The translations under genes were made by a program, and so were the position numbers. The notes under the pieces were generated by a model, which made no database searches, was not told the origin of the DNA, and was given only the letters and a program-made list of their open reading frames with translations. Positions 1 through 6,399 of a stretch of 7,410 bases of DNA are shown piece by piece. Each line of letters opens with the position of its first letter. Positions within the stretch are counted from its first letter, which is position 1. This DNA is from Bacillota bacterium (lineage in GTDB: Bacteria > Bacillota > Clostridia > Christensenellales > Aristaeellaceae), in assembly GCA_009787135.1 (NCBI GenBank), contig WRGP01000150.1, positions 1 to 7,410 of the forward strand. Direction: 5' to 3'.

Positions 1-303
1 GGGCAGCAGCAGCGCGTGCTGCTGGCCCGCGCCCTGTGCGCCACAGAGAAGATGCTGCTTCTCGATGAGCCTGTGGCCGGCCTGGACCCGATTGTCACGC
101 AGGAGCTGTATGAGCTGATCAATAATATCAACCGGGCGCTGGGCATCACGGTCGTCATGGTGTCGCACGACATCGCAAGCGCGGTCAAGTACGCCAGCCA
201 TATCCTGCACCTCAAGAACCGGCAGATGTTTTTTGGTCAGACCAAGGAGTATATGGAGACCGATTTGGGACGGCTTTTCCTGGGAGGGCAGCGGCATGAT
301 TGA
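1..303 (+). CDS. znuC: Metal ABC transporter ATP-binding protein (ZnuC-like), 3' part
   Basis: The gene is cut by the window start; 100 codons and the TGA stop (301-303) remain. The fragment opens inside the ABC signature (GQQQRV at residues 1-6). It continues with Walker B LLLDEP (19-24), the D-loop GLDP (27-30) and the H-loop VSHD, with its switch histidine at residue 56. The Walker A half is outside. The sequence style (EPVAGLDPIVTQELYELI) and the following ABC-3 permease gene place it in the ZnuC/AdcC/MntB family, which powers zinc or manganese import from the inner face of the membrane. Zinc or manganese cannot be decided from this fragment. The permease start lies inside its last codons (8-base overlap), so the two are translated together. 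No truncation or frameshift is seen apart from the window edge. Confidence 0.93.
   Translation, partial: GQQQRVLLARALCATEKMLLLDEPVAGLDPIVTQELYELINNINRALGITVVMVSHDIASAVKYASHILHLKNRQMFFGQTKEYMETDLGRLFLGGQRHD
282..288 (+). promoter_or_regulatory. Shine-Dalgarno that fixes the permease start
   Basis: GGGAGGG lies 7 bases before the ATG at 296. It supports 296 as the start rather than the in-frame ATG at 233, which would add 21 residues of non-hydrophobic sequence read from inside the ATPase gene. Confidence 0.75.
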
Positions 304-1144
304 AACAGTGCGCGGTATCTTTGGAACGCTTTCGGAAATGCTCTCGTATGCTTTTCTGGTCAGGGCCATGGTGGTGGGGCTGCTCGTATCCCTGTGCGCC
401 TCGCTGCTGGGCGTGAGCCTGGTGCTCAAGCGGTATTCGATGATCGGCGACGGCCTGTCGCGCGTGGGTTTTGGCGCCATGGCGATTGCCACGGCAGTGG
501 GCATGGCGCCGCTGACCCTGGCGATCCCCGTTGTGGTGCTGGCGGCGTTTTTGCTGCTGCGCGTGAGCGAGAACAGCAAGATCAAGGGGGATTCGGCCAT
601 CGCGCTGATTGCCACCAGTTCGCTGGCCATTGGCGTGATCGTGATCTCGGCCACCACGGGCATGAATACGGACGTGTGCAATTATATGTTCGGCAGCATC
701 CTGGCCATGAGCCGGGATGATGTAACGCTGAGCGTATGGCTGTGCGCGGTGGTGCTGGTGCTGTTCATCCTGTTCTACAACAAGATCTTTGCCGTGACGT
801 TTGATGAGAACTTCGCCCGCGCCACGGGCACCAGGGCGGGCGCGTACAACACGCTCATCGCGCTGCTGACGGCGGTCACGATCGTGCTGGGCATGCGCAT
901 GATGGGCGCGCTGCTCATTTCCAGCCTGGTCATTTTTCCATCGCTGACGAGCATGCGCGTGTGCAAGCGGTTCCGTACCGTTGTGATCAGCTCGGCCGTG
1001 CTGTCCGTGGTTTGCTTCTTTTTGGGTTTGGTGATATCTTATATATATGCGTTTCCGACGGGGGCGAGCGTGGTCGGCGTGAACATTATCATGTTTTGCA
1101 TATTCAGTACCATTGGCATGATGCCAAGGAGGGGGATCGCATGA
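296..1144 (+). CDS. znuB: Metal ABC transporter permease (ZnuB-like, ABC-3 family)
   Basis: The 282-residue product is the membrane channel of a zinc/manganese-type importer. It is a normal length for the family and largely hydrophobic, with roughly seven to nine membrane segments by eye. Family marks are the cytoplasmic loop KRYSMIGDGLSRVGFGAMA (residues 45-63), TGMNTDVCNYMFGSIL in the middle, and MRMMGALLISSLVIFPS near the end (the conserved G-LL-P segment). The start at 296 has a good Shine-Dalgarno and overlaps the ATPase stop by 8 bases. The stop overlaps the next ATG as ATGA (1141-1144). One oddity: the loop motif usually reads GDxLSH, and here the histidine is arginine 56 (codon CGC at 461-463). 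The metal specificity is not readable from sequence alone. Confidence 0.93.
   Translation: MIETVRGIFGTLSEMLSYAFLVRAMVVGLLVSLCASLLGVSLVLKRYSMIGDGLSRVGFGAMAIATAVGMAPLTLAIPVVVLAAFLLLRVSENSKIKGDSAIALIATSSLAIGVIVISATTGMNTDVCNYMFGSILAMSRDDVTLSVWLCAVVLVLFILFYNKIFAVTFDENFARATGTRAGAYNTLIALLTAVTIVLGMRMMGALLISSLVIFPSLTSMRVCKRFRTVVISSAVLSVVCFFLGLVISYIYAFPTGASVVGVNIIMFCIFSTIGMMPRRGIA
1126..1132 (+). promoter_or_regulatory. Shine-Dalgarno for the lipoprotein gene
   Basis: AAGGAGG lies 8 bases before the ATG at 1141, inside the end of the permease gene. It selects 1141, which gives a perfect signal peptide, over the longer in-frame reading that begins at 961 and has no such signal. Confidence 0.8.
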
Positions 1145-1626
1145 AAAAAATGTTGTTGGTTGTCATGATGCTCGGGCTGGTTATGCTGGCGGGCTGCGGC
1201 AGCGTGCCGGCGTCCGAGGCGGAGGCGCCGAAAGCCGCGGCGGTGGCGACACAGATCCCCGTGGATCTGGAAATCAAGGAGAAGATGTTCATCGCGCAGA
1301 CGAATGATGTGTACCTGAACACGGATGAATATTTGGGCAAGACGATCCAGTACGAAGGCATTTTCGACAGCTTTTATTACCCGCCGACCGATACGACCTA
1401 TTGCAGGGTCATGCGCTATGGCCCCGGCTGTTGCGGCAACGACGGAAGCGCGGGCTTTGAGGTCAGCTGGCAAGGCGACGGAATCCAAATGCCGGAGCCA
1501 AACGACTGGGTCGAGGTGATCGGCGTGCTGGAAGAATATGAGGAAGAAGGATTTACCTACCTGCGGCTGGATGTTTTGAGCCTGAAGGTTTTGGCTGTGC
1601 GCGGCGCGGAGACGGTGACGCAGTAG
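1141..1626 (+). CDS. Lipoprotein with DUF1980 (YcgQ)-like CCxxD domain, metal-operon linked
   Basis: The 161-residue product starts with a type II signal peptide (MKKMLLVVMMLG) and the lipobox LAGC, lipidated at Cys19. It should therefore be anchored on the outer face of the membrane. A short Ala/Glu/Pro linker follows (about 20-40). Residues 42-153 form a compact, strand-rich domain with the pattern Y-LGKTIQYEGIF (64-75), a Cys at 88, RYGPGCCGNDGSAGFEV (92-108), NDWVEVIGVLEEY (121-133) and a final strand at 139-151. The RY...CC..D...GF...DDWV..G pattern is what I recall from the C-terminal soluble part of DUF1980/TIGR03943 (YcgQ) proteins; here it stands alone on a lipid anchor. The ATG overlaps the permease stop by 4 bases, which makes it a likely accessory protein of the metal importer. 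Three clustered Cys (88, 97, 98) and Asp101 could bind metal; that role is inference. Confidence 0.85.
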   Translation: MKKMLLVVMMLGLVMLAGCGSVPASEAEAPKAAAVATQIPVDLEIKEKMFIAQTNDVYLNTDEYLGKTIQYEGIFDSFYYPPTDTTYCRVMRYGPGCCGNDGSAGFEVSWQGDGIQMPEPNDWVEVIGVLEEYEEEGFTYLRLDVLSLKVLAVRGAETVTQ

Positions 1627-1648
1627 CAGGATAAATGTGTGGAGGGGT

Positions 1649-1698
1649 AAGGGGAACGCCAGGGGGCAGCGCCCCCCGGAAGGCCTCTCACGTTCCCT
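1649..1698 (+). repeat. GC-rich two-tier palindrome between convergent operons
   Basis: The outer stem GGGAACG (1652-1658) pairs with CGTTCCC (1691-1697). The inner stem GGGGGC (1662-1667) pairs with GCCCCC (1671-1676) around an AGC loop and is extended by CC/GG (1659-1660 with 1678-1679) across one mismatch. It begins 22 bases after the lipoprotein stop, and its right arm reaches the stop codon of the convergent permease gene. No T-run follows on either strand, so it is not a classical intrinsic terminator, although it may still block or stabilise transcripts. It resembles the element at 6578-6625 (shared AAGGGGAAC opening and GC-rich hairpin), which suggests a dispersed intergenic repeat family. 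Confidence 0.6.
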
Positions 1699-2488
1699 AG
1701 CTGCTCGCGCTCTGATAATGCCTCAACCCGAACCGCCAGAAGCACAGGGCGAACACCGTGAAAACCACCACAACCCCCAGCGCTTGCGCAAGCCCCGGCA
1801 GGGTCAGCGCGCCGGACAGCAGTTGCGTTGGCACGGTAGACATGATCCCGTAGGGCAGGATAAAGTAAAAGATCGCTTTGGACATGCCCTTGTACAGCAC
1901 GCCGGGAATCTTGAAATTCAGTTCAATCAAAAGCTCTTCCAGCTGCATAATGCCGTTTACGGAGATGACGAGGAACGGGATCGTGCGCAGAATCAGCTCC
2001 ATATCGTACCAAAGCAGCGTCATCAACAGGACAAGCGCGGCATACGCAAGGCCGAGGGATACCGAAACCACCGTGCCCGTGACGGAAACGCCGTAGCAAA
2101 CGATCAGCACGCTTGCGGCCACCAGCGGAAGGGAGCCGGGGTTCACGCTTTCAAAGGTGAGGCGCAGCAAAGGGCTGAAAGGCTTTGTAAGATATTGATC
2201 CAGATCGCCCCGCTTGATTTTGCCGGGGATATCGACGATGCCGAAGAAATAGATCAGCATGTTCAGCGCGTTGATGATGGAAAACGTGCCGACAAAAATG
2301 ATCATCTGCCCCCTGCTCCAGCCGCCGATGGAATCCACCCGCGAATAGATCGCTTCAAAGGCCAACAGCTGCACCAGAAACACCGTGCCATCGGCGAAAA
2401 ACACGCCAAAGAAGCTGAGGCGGAACATCATCATATGCGACAGCTTGTATTTGATCAGAAGAAGGATAAACTTCAGATTTTTTTTCAT
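1697..2488 (-). CDS. ABC-2 exporter permease, COG3694 type
   Basis: The 263-residue membrane protein begins MKKNLKFILLLIKYKLSHMM. About six hydrophobic segments are visible, as usual for ABC-2 permeases. The cytoplasmic motif DIPGKIKRGDLDQYLTKPFS matches what I know of COG3694, the third member of the COG4586/4587/3694 exporter set. It should pair with the product of the adjacent upstream gene to form the channel; the substrate of this set is not established. The start at 2488 overlaps the upstream stop as ATGA and is preceded by a G-rich Shine-Dalgarno (GGGGGTGGG). A longer in-frame reading up to 2740 runs inside the upstream gene and has no membrane-like N-terminus, so it was not used. The TAG stop (1699-1697) touches the palindrome at 1649-1698. 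Confidence 0.88.
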   Translation of the reverse strand: MKKNLKFILLLIKYKLSHMMMFRLSFFGVFFADGTVFLVQLLAFEAIYSRVDSIGGWSRGQMIIFVGTFSIINALNMLIYFFGIVDIPGKIKRGDLDQYLTKPFSPLLRLTFESVNPGSLPLVAASVLIVCYGVSVTGTVVSVSLGLAYAALVLLMTLLWYDMELILRTIPFLVISVNGIMQLEELLIELNFKIPGVLYKGMSKAIFYFILPYGIMSTVPTQLLSGALTLPGLAQALGVVVVFTVFALCFWRFGLRHYQSASS

Positions 2489-3282
2489 ATGCCCACCCCC
2501 TCGTATTTCACGCGCAAACGGCCGTATGTGTACTGCGCGATGACCAGCACTGCCAGCGTCCACGCCGTGATGACGCCAAGCCCAAGCAGGCCTTCCCGCG
2601 CGGTCAGTTGGCCGGTAAACAGCATGGCCGGCGTATAGACCACATGCGTAAACGGGACAAATTGCAGGACCGAAAGAGCCGCCTTGGGCAGCAAGGCCAG
2701 CGGGACCATGGCGCCGGTGGCGAACGCGATGATGTTCCACTGCACATGCAGGAAAAAGGTGATGTCAACAAACTTAAACGCCAATATCCCGATGAAATAT
2801 TGAAAACAGGACGTGAAAGTCAGGCCCAGCAGGGCCATGGCCGCGCCAAGCAGGAGTCCAGGGGCACTGCCCGTGAGCGCGACATCGACGCGGAAAACAG
2901 CGGCGCAAAGCACGGCCGCAAGGATGCTAAAGCCCAGATGAAACGCCGATTCGCCGGCCGCCATGGCGCTGAAAAAGCCCATCGGGTTCATCGGCGTGAC
3001 CATATGCCCGGAGAATCTGCCCTCGCGTATCAAGCCGGAGACCTCGCCGCTGATTTGATTTGAGAAGTTCACGGCATTCAGGATCGAGCCGGCGATGTAG
3101 TAGGAGAGCATGGCACGAAAGGTAAAGCCGCCGACAAGCGCCTTGCCGTCAAAAATGGTCCGCCAGAGGATCCACCCCGCGAATATACGGCCGAAGGTCA
3201 TCAGCATGGTCATGGCGGCGTCAAAGCGCCAGACGATCTGCATCTTGAAGCTGAGGCGGAACACCTCAATGTATTTGCTCAC
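2485..3282 (-). CDS. ABC-2 exporter permease, COG4587 type
   Basis: The 265-residue membrane protein has about six hydrophobic segments. Its start codon is GTG (3282-3280), overlapping the ATPase stop as GTGA. Family-like marks are a short N-terminal amphipathic stretch (SKYIEVFRLSFKMQI), GFTFRAMLSYYIAGSIL near residue 52, and ISGEVSGLIREGRFSGHMVTP near residue 77, a cytoplasmic coupling segment like that of COG4587. With the COG3694-type partner it should form the heterodimeric channel of an exporter driven by the ATPase encoded just upstream. Gene order (ATPase, COG4587, COG3694) is the usual one for the set. The upstream sequence has only a G-rich, mediocre Shine-Dalgarno, so translation probably depends on coupling to the ATPase gene. 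Confidence 0.88.
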   Translation of the reverse strand: MSKYIEVFRLSFKMQIVWRFDAAMTMLMTFGRIFAGWILWRTIFDGKALVGGFTFRAMLSYYIAGSILNAVNFSNQISGEVSGLIREGRFSGHMVTPMNPMGFFSAMAAGESAFHLGFSILAAVLCAAVFRVDVALTGSAPGLLLGAAMALLGLTFTSCFQYFIGILAFKFVDITFFLHVQWNIIAFATGAMVPLALLPKAALSVLQFVPFTHVVYTPAMLFTGQLTAREGLLGLGVITAWTLAVLVIAQYTYGRLRVKYEGVGI

Positions 3283-4265
3283 AGGCGCGCCCCCGTTTCC
3301 TGGCGATAGATTTTTTCCACGACCACGCCGATGTCCTCTTCCTCAATCGAAATATCGCTTAGCGAATGCTCGCGCATGATCTGCTCAAGGATGGCGCCGC
3401 TTCGCTCCTTTGGGATGGTAAACACCGCTTTGTGCGGGCTTTGCTCAAGCAGCGCGCATGCATCCGGCGCCGTGAAGGCGGTCTCGCCCTCAAATTGGAC
3501 GGTCACCTTTTTATGCGTCTGGTACGCGTCAAACAACGCCTCCGTGCCGCCGTCGTACACCTTGCGCCCGCCGCCGACCACCACGCTGCGCGGGCACAGG
3601 CTCCGCACATCCTCCATATAATGGGAAGTCAAGAGGATTGTGGTGCCGCGTCGCGTGTTTACTTCCTTGAGAAACGCGCGGATCTGCCGCTGCGCGGGCG
3701 CGTCCAGGCCAATGGTCGGTTCGTCGAGAAAGAGCACCTTGGGATCGTGCAGCAGCGCCGTGACAAGCTCCATTTTCATGCGCTCGCCCAGCGACAGGGT
3801 CCGCACCTGCATGTTCAAATACGCCCCCGCGCCAAACAGATCGGTCAGCAGCGCGAGGCTGTGCCGGTACTCATCGTCCGGTATTTCGTACATCCGCTTG
3901 AACAGCAAAAACGTGTCGGCGGGCGTAAGGTCGAACATCAGCTGTGATTTCTGGCCCATCACCACGGCGTATTGCCGCTTCAACTCGTTTTGCAGCTTGT
4001 TTGGGGTAAAGCCCAGCACGGACAGCGCGCCGGAGGTCGGCGGGATGATGCCGGTCAGCATCTTGATCAGCGTCGTCTTGCCCGCGCCGTTGGGGCCGAT
4101 GAGGCCGACAAACTCGCCGCGTTCCACCGTCAGGTCAAAACCGGACACCGCCTCCTTTTCAACCAATCGACGATGGAACAGGCTCTTCACACTGCCCCAA
4201 AGGCCGGGTTCCTTTTCAAACCGCTTATATACCTTGGTCAGGTTCTTCGCCTCAATGAGTGCCAA
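3279..4265 (-). CDS. ABC exporter ATP-binding protein, COG4586 type
   Basis: I chose the TTG at 4265, giving 328 residues, because it sits 4 bases after AAGGCGGTGAT, one mismatch from the ideal Shine-Dalgarno AAGGAGGTGAT. It gives the usual family beginning (ALIEAKNLTKVY). The in-frame ATG at 4286 adds seven residues but has no ribosome site. In the TTG numbering the protein has the COG4586-style insert EPGLWGSVKSLFHRR (19-33), Walker A GPNGAGKT (57-64), Q-loop MGQKSQL (103-109), signature LSLGERM (157-163), Walker B FLDEPTIGLD (179-188) and H-loop TSHYME with His215. About 90 residues follow as the family's C-terminal domain. All catalytic motifs are intact. It should energise the two permeases encoded downstream; the cargo is unknown. 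It overlaps the MutS2-type gene by 14 bases and the next permease by 4. Confidence 0.9.
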   Translation of the reverse strand: MALIEAKNLTKVYKRFEKEPGLWGSVKSLFHRRLVEKEAVSGFDLTVERGEFVGLIGPNGAGKTTLIKMLTGIIPPTSGALSVLGFTPNKLQNELKRQYAVVMGQKSQLMFDLTPADTFLLFKRMYEIPDDEYRHSLALLTDLFGAGAYLNMQVRTLSLGERMKMELVTALLHDPKVLFLDEPTIGLDAPAQRQIRAFLKEVNTRRGTTILLTSHYMEDVRSLCPRSVVVGGGRKVYDGGTEALFDAYQTHKKVTVQFEGETAFTAPDACALLEQSPHKAVFTIPKERSGAILEQIMREHSLSDISIEEEDIGVVVEKIYRQETGARL

Positions 4266-6171
4266 GGGGATCACCGCCTTTTTCATATTGGATCATGACA
4301 TCCGGGTTGTGGCCTTTGCTCAGCTTATGGCGCGCCTTCCGGTTGGCCACGGTGTCAAAGAGGATGGAGAAGTCATAGTCGTCAGGATAGAGCGCGTCGG
4401 CGGCCACGAGAAGCTGGATGCGCTTGTGGTTGACAAGCAGCTTTTGCTTCTTTACCTGCACTCCTACCATGCCCTTTTCATCCGCGCGCCGGTAGACGAT
4501 GCCCGTCTCTTTCCGGGGGTGCACGCGCACGCTGTCGCCAACCTGAAAGCGGTCGCAGCGGCGCGGCGAAGGCTTTTCCGGGGCCTGCCGGATGACGACG
4601 CGCCGGGCAGGCGCGCGCGCTTCTGCCGGGCTCGTGGAGGCAAGCGCGCCGTGATAGGCCGCCTCCCGCGCGCGCGCCAGCATATGCGCCGGAAGCCCCA
4701 GCCGCTGGGCGATATACAGCGCGCAGCTCTCGCCCGCCTCGCCCAATTCAAGCCGGTACAAAGGCGCGAGGCTCTCCCGGTCAAAGGCCATGCGGGCGTT
4801 TTGAAGCCCTTGGGTTTGGGCCGCGTATTCTTTGATCTCCGGGTAGTGGCTGGTCGCCGCGAACAGGCAGCCCGTACGCCGCAGTTCGTCCAGAATGGCC
4901 ACGGCCAGGCCCATGCCCTCCGCCGGGTCCGTGCCGGAACCAAGCTCGTCAAGCAGCACCAGGCTTTCGCCGGCCGCCTCCCGCAGAATCTTGATGATGT
5001 TCGTCATGTGTGAGGAGAAGGTCGAAAGGTTTTCCGCGATGCTCTGGCCGTCGCCAATGTCGCAGAGGACGCTGGCGTTCATCGCGAAGCGGCTCCCGGC
5101 CCCGGCGGGGACGTGCAGGCCGCTCTGCGCCATGAGCGATAAAAGGCCCAGGGTCTTGAGCGCTACGGTCTTGCCGCCCGTGTTGGGGCCGGTGATGACA
5201 ACGCCGTGGATGCCCTCGCCGAGGGTGAAATCAAGCGGCACGCAGGCGTCCGGGTCCAGCATCGGGTGGCGGCCTTGGACGATGGTGATCCTGCGTTCCG
5301 CCGTGATATCCGGCGCGCCGGCCTTCATCGCCAGGCTGAGCTTTGCCTTGGCAAAGGCAAAGTCTAGCGCCTCCATGCATTCCACGTTGAGCAGCAGCTC
5401 TTTATGGCAGGCTTCCGCCAGTGCGGTCAAGGTGTAGAGAATACGCCGTATCTCGTTGTCCTCGCGGATGGCCAGCTCCATCAACGCATCCGACAGCTTG
5501 CGCGCCCGCGTAGGCTCAATGAACACGGTGCTGCCGGAGTTGGAGATATCCACCACCGTGCCCTGTACCTGCTGCTTATGCTCCCGCTTGACGGGCAGCG
5601 CGAAGCGCCCGCCCCGCGTGACGATGAAGCTCTCGGAGAACCATTCGCGCTTGCCGCGCAGCATGCTCTCCAGGCTGGATTTGACGGCGTCGCGGGCGGA
5701 CTCCATCTTGCGGCGGATGGCGCGCAGCTCAGGCGAGGCCTGGTCGTCCACCGTATCGCCCCGGATCGCGCCGTCGATCTCCTCATACAGATCCTTCAGT
5801 GGGTGTAGGCTCCGGCCCAAAGCGGCGACAGCCGTTTCGGTTATTTCCGCGCGCTGCAGGTAGGATTTCATACGGTTACACGTGCGCACGAAGCGCGTGA
5901 TGCCGGCAAGCTGCCCGGGCGTGAGCATTGCGCCCGCCTCGCACAGCGTCAGGGTCTTGCGGGTTTCCGACGTGGGGGAGAGGGGCGGCGTGCCCAGGGC
6001 TTCGATGATCCGCCGGGCAGCCGTTGTTTCCGCCAGCCGGGCGCGAAGTTCCGTTTCGTTCATGGACGGGGCAAGCGCCAGGGCCTTTTCCTTTGCCTTC
6101 TCGCAAAGGCAATGATCGCCAAGGCGCGCGAGGATGGTATCAAATTCTATGGCGGCCGTATGCTTGCGCAT
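4252..6171 (-). CDS. MutS2-type ATPase without Smr domain
   Basis: The 639-residue product belongs to the MutS2 branch of the MutS family, DNA-structure-binding ATPases that act as dimers. Residues 1 to about 300 are the helical core and clamp, with VTRGGRFALPVK and VVDISNSGSTVFIEP typical of MutS2. The ATPase domain has Walker A GPNTGGKT (328-335), Walker B LLDE (406-409) followed by LGSGTDP, and the switch segment ATSHYPEIKEY. Residues about 541-594 form a small KOW-like barrel (RFQVGDSVRV...GIVY). Full MutS2 is near 780 residues with a C-terminal Smr nuclease. Here a 45-residue tail (595-639, DYDFSILFDTVANRKARHKL then basic residues) takes its place. I recall similar short forms in Clostridia, so this looks like a natural subfamily rather than a truncation. 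The ATG at 6171 has AAAGGAG 7 bases upstream. It is first in a four-gene operon with an ABC exporter. Confidence 0.92.
   Translation of the reverse strand: MRKHTAAIEFDTILARLGDHCLCEKAKEKALALAPSMNETELRARLAETTAARRIIEALGTPPLSPTSETRKTLTLCEAGAMLTPGQLAGITRFVRTCNRMKSYLQRAEITETAVAALGRSLHPLKDLYEEIDGAIRGDTVDDQASPELRAIRRKMESARDAVKSSLESMLRGKREWFSESFIVTRGGRFALPVKREHKQQVQGTVVDISNSGSTVFIEPTRARKLSDALMELAIREDNEIRRILYTLTALAEACHKELLLNVECMEALDFAFAKAKLSLAMKAGAPDITAERRITIVQGRHPMLDPDACVPLDFTLGEGIHGVVITGPNTGGKTVALKTLGLLSLMAQSGLHVPAGAGSRFAMNASVLCDIGDGQSIAENLSTFSSHMTNIIKILREAAGESLVLLDELGSGTDPAEGMGLAVAILDELRRTGCLFAATSHYPEIKEYAAQTQGLQNARMAFDRESLAPLYRLELGEAGESCALYIAQRLGLPAHMLARAREAAYHGALASTSPAEARAPARRVVIRQAPEKPSPRRCDRFQVGDSVRVHPRKETGIVYRRADEKGMVGVQVKKQKLLVNHKRIQLLVAADALYPDDYDFSILFDTVANRKARHKLSKGHNPDVMIQYEKGGDPLGTH
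4270..4280 (-). promoter_or_regulatory. Extended Shine-Dalgarno for the ATPase, inside the MutS2-type gene
   Basis: Read on the minus strand this is AAGGCGGTGAT, followed by CCCC and then TTG. The GGCGG core is 8 bases from the TTG, an ideal distance. The same bases encode codons near the end of the upstream gene. It decides the start at 4265 over the ATG at 4286. Confidence 0.65.
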
Positions 6172-6178
6172 GGGGATG

Positions 6179-6185
6179 CTCCTTT
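6179..6185 (-). promoter_or_regulatory. Shine-Dalgarno of the MutS2-type gene
   Basis: AAAGGAG (minus strand) stands 7 bases before the ATG at 6171. It lies only a few bases after the U-rich tail of the hairpin at 6199-6246, leaving no room for another promoter between that hairpin and the gene. Confidence 0.8.
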
Positions 6186-6187
6186 AC

Positions 6188-6246
6188 AATATAAAAATGC
6201 CCGCGGGACAGAACCGCGCCTTATCTGGCGGTATCTTCCCGCGGGC
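6188..6246 (-). terminator. Strong intrinsic terminator-like hairpin before the MutS2-type gene
   Basis: On the minus strand a perfect 10-bp stem GCCCGCGGGA (6246-6237) with TCCCGCGGGC (6208-6199) encloses a second stem in which ACCG/CGGU and AGA/UCU pair. The whole is one long, nearly continuous hairpin. It is followed at once by ATTTTTATATT (6198-6188). The plus strand has no T-run after the stem, so the signal works toward the MutS2-type gene. Located 3 bases before its Shine-Dalgarno, it can act as an attenuator for the operon or as the last terminator of a separate small RNA. Confidence 0.7.
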
Positions 6247-6251
6247 AATGC

Positions 6252-6293
6252 CAAAGAAAATCAAAAGTGTAACAGGACCGGCCCGTCACACTT
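6252..6293 (-). terminator. First intrinsic terminator-like hairpin in the leader
   Basis: On the minus strand AAGTGTGAC (6293-6285) pairs with GTTACACTT (6273-6265), 9 bp with one G-U pair, around an 11-base loop that can pair further (GG with CC). The stem is followed by TTGATTTTCTTT (6264-6253). This is a standard rho-independent terminator layout. It sits just upstream of the second terminator-like hairpin, making a tandem pair. Confidence 0.65.
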
Positions 6294-6374
6294 CACGCCC
6301 CGGCGGGATGGAAATCTCCGCAAAGGGCAACTCGCAATGGCTTGTTTATGGAAGCGTTCAGCTAAGGCGATCGT

Positions 6375-6399
6375 CCGAAACGCGGCCCGCGCGTTTCGG
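6375..6399 (-). other. Perfect 10-bp hairpin in the leader
   Basis: CCGAAACGCG and CGCGTTTCGG form a perfect stem around a CGGGC loop (minus strand). Loop plus flanking bases read CGCGGGC, the exact complement of GCCCGCG in the 5' arm of the second terminator hairpin (6246-6240). Such pairing could compete with termination. In GC-rich DNA a 7-base match can also be chance. Confidence 0.5.

Noticed and set aside
1637..2638. Plus-strand open frame of 333 codons opposite the two permease genes.
   Set aside because: It gives a Gln/His/Arg/Asp-rich product without domains and is the antisense of two clear membrane proteins.
3640..5013. Long plus-strand open frame of 457 codons.
   Set aside because: It is antisense to the COG4586-type ATPase and the MutS2-type gene, both of which carry complete catalytic motifs. 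GC-rich antisense frames are often open.
6205..6230. Plus-strand stretch GACAGAACCGCGCCTTATC resembles the 3' end of RNase P RNA (ACAGAA...GCUUAU).
   Set aside because: RNase P RNA would need its 5' half, with GAGGAAAGUC, about 300 nt upstream. That DNA is MutS2-type coding sequence without the motif. The match lies inside a palindrome and looks accidental.
6190..6246. ACCGCC...GUCCC near a terminator, suggestive of a T-box leader on the minus strand.
   Set aside because: The obligatory UGGNACCGCG T-box sequence is absent, and no stem I pattern with a specifier loop was recognised.
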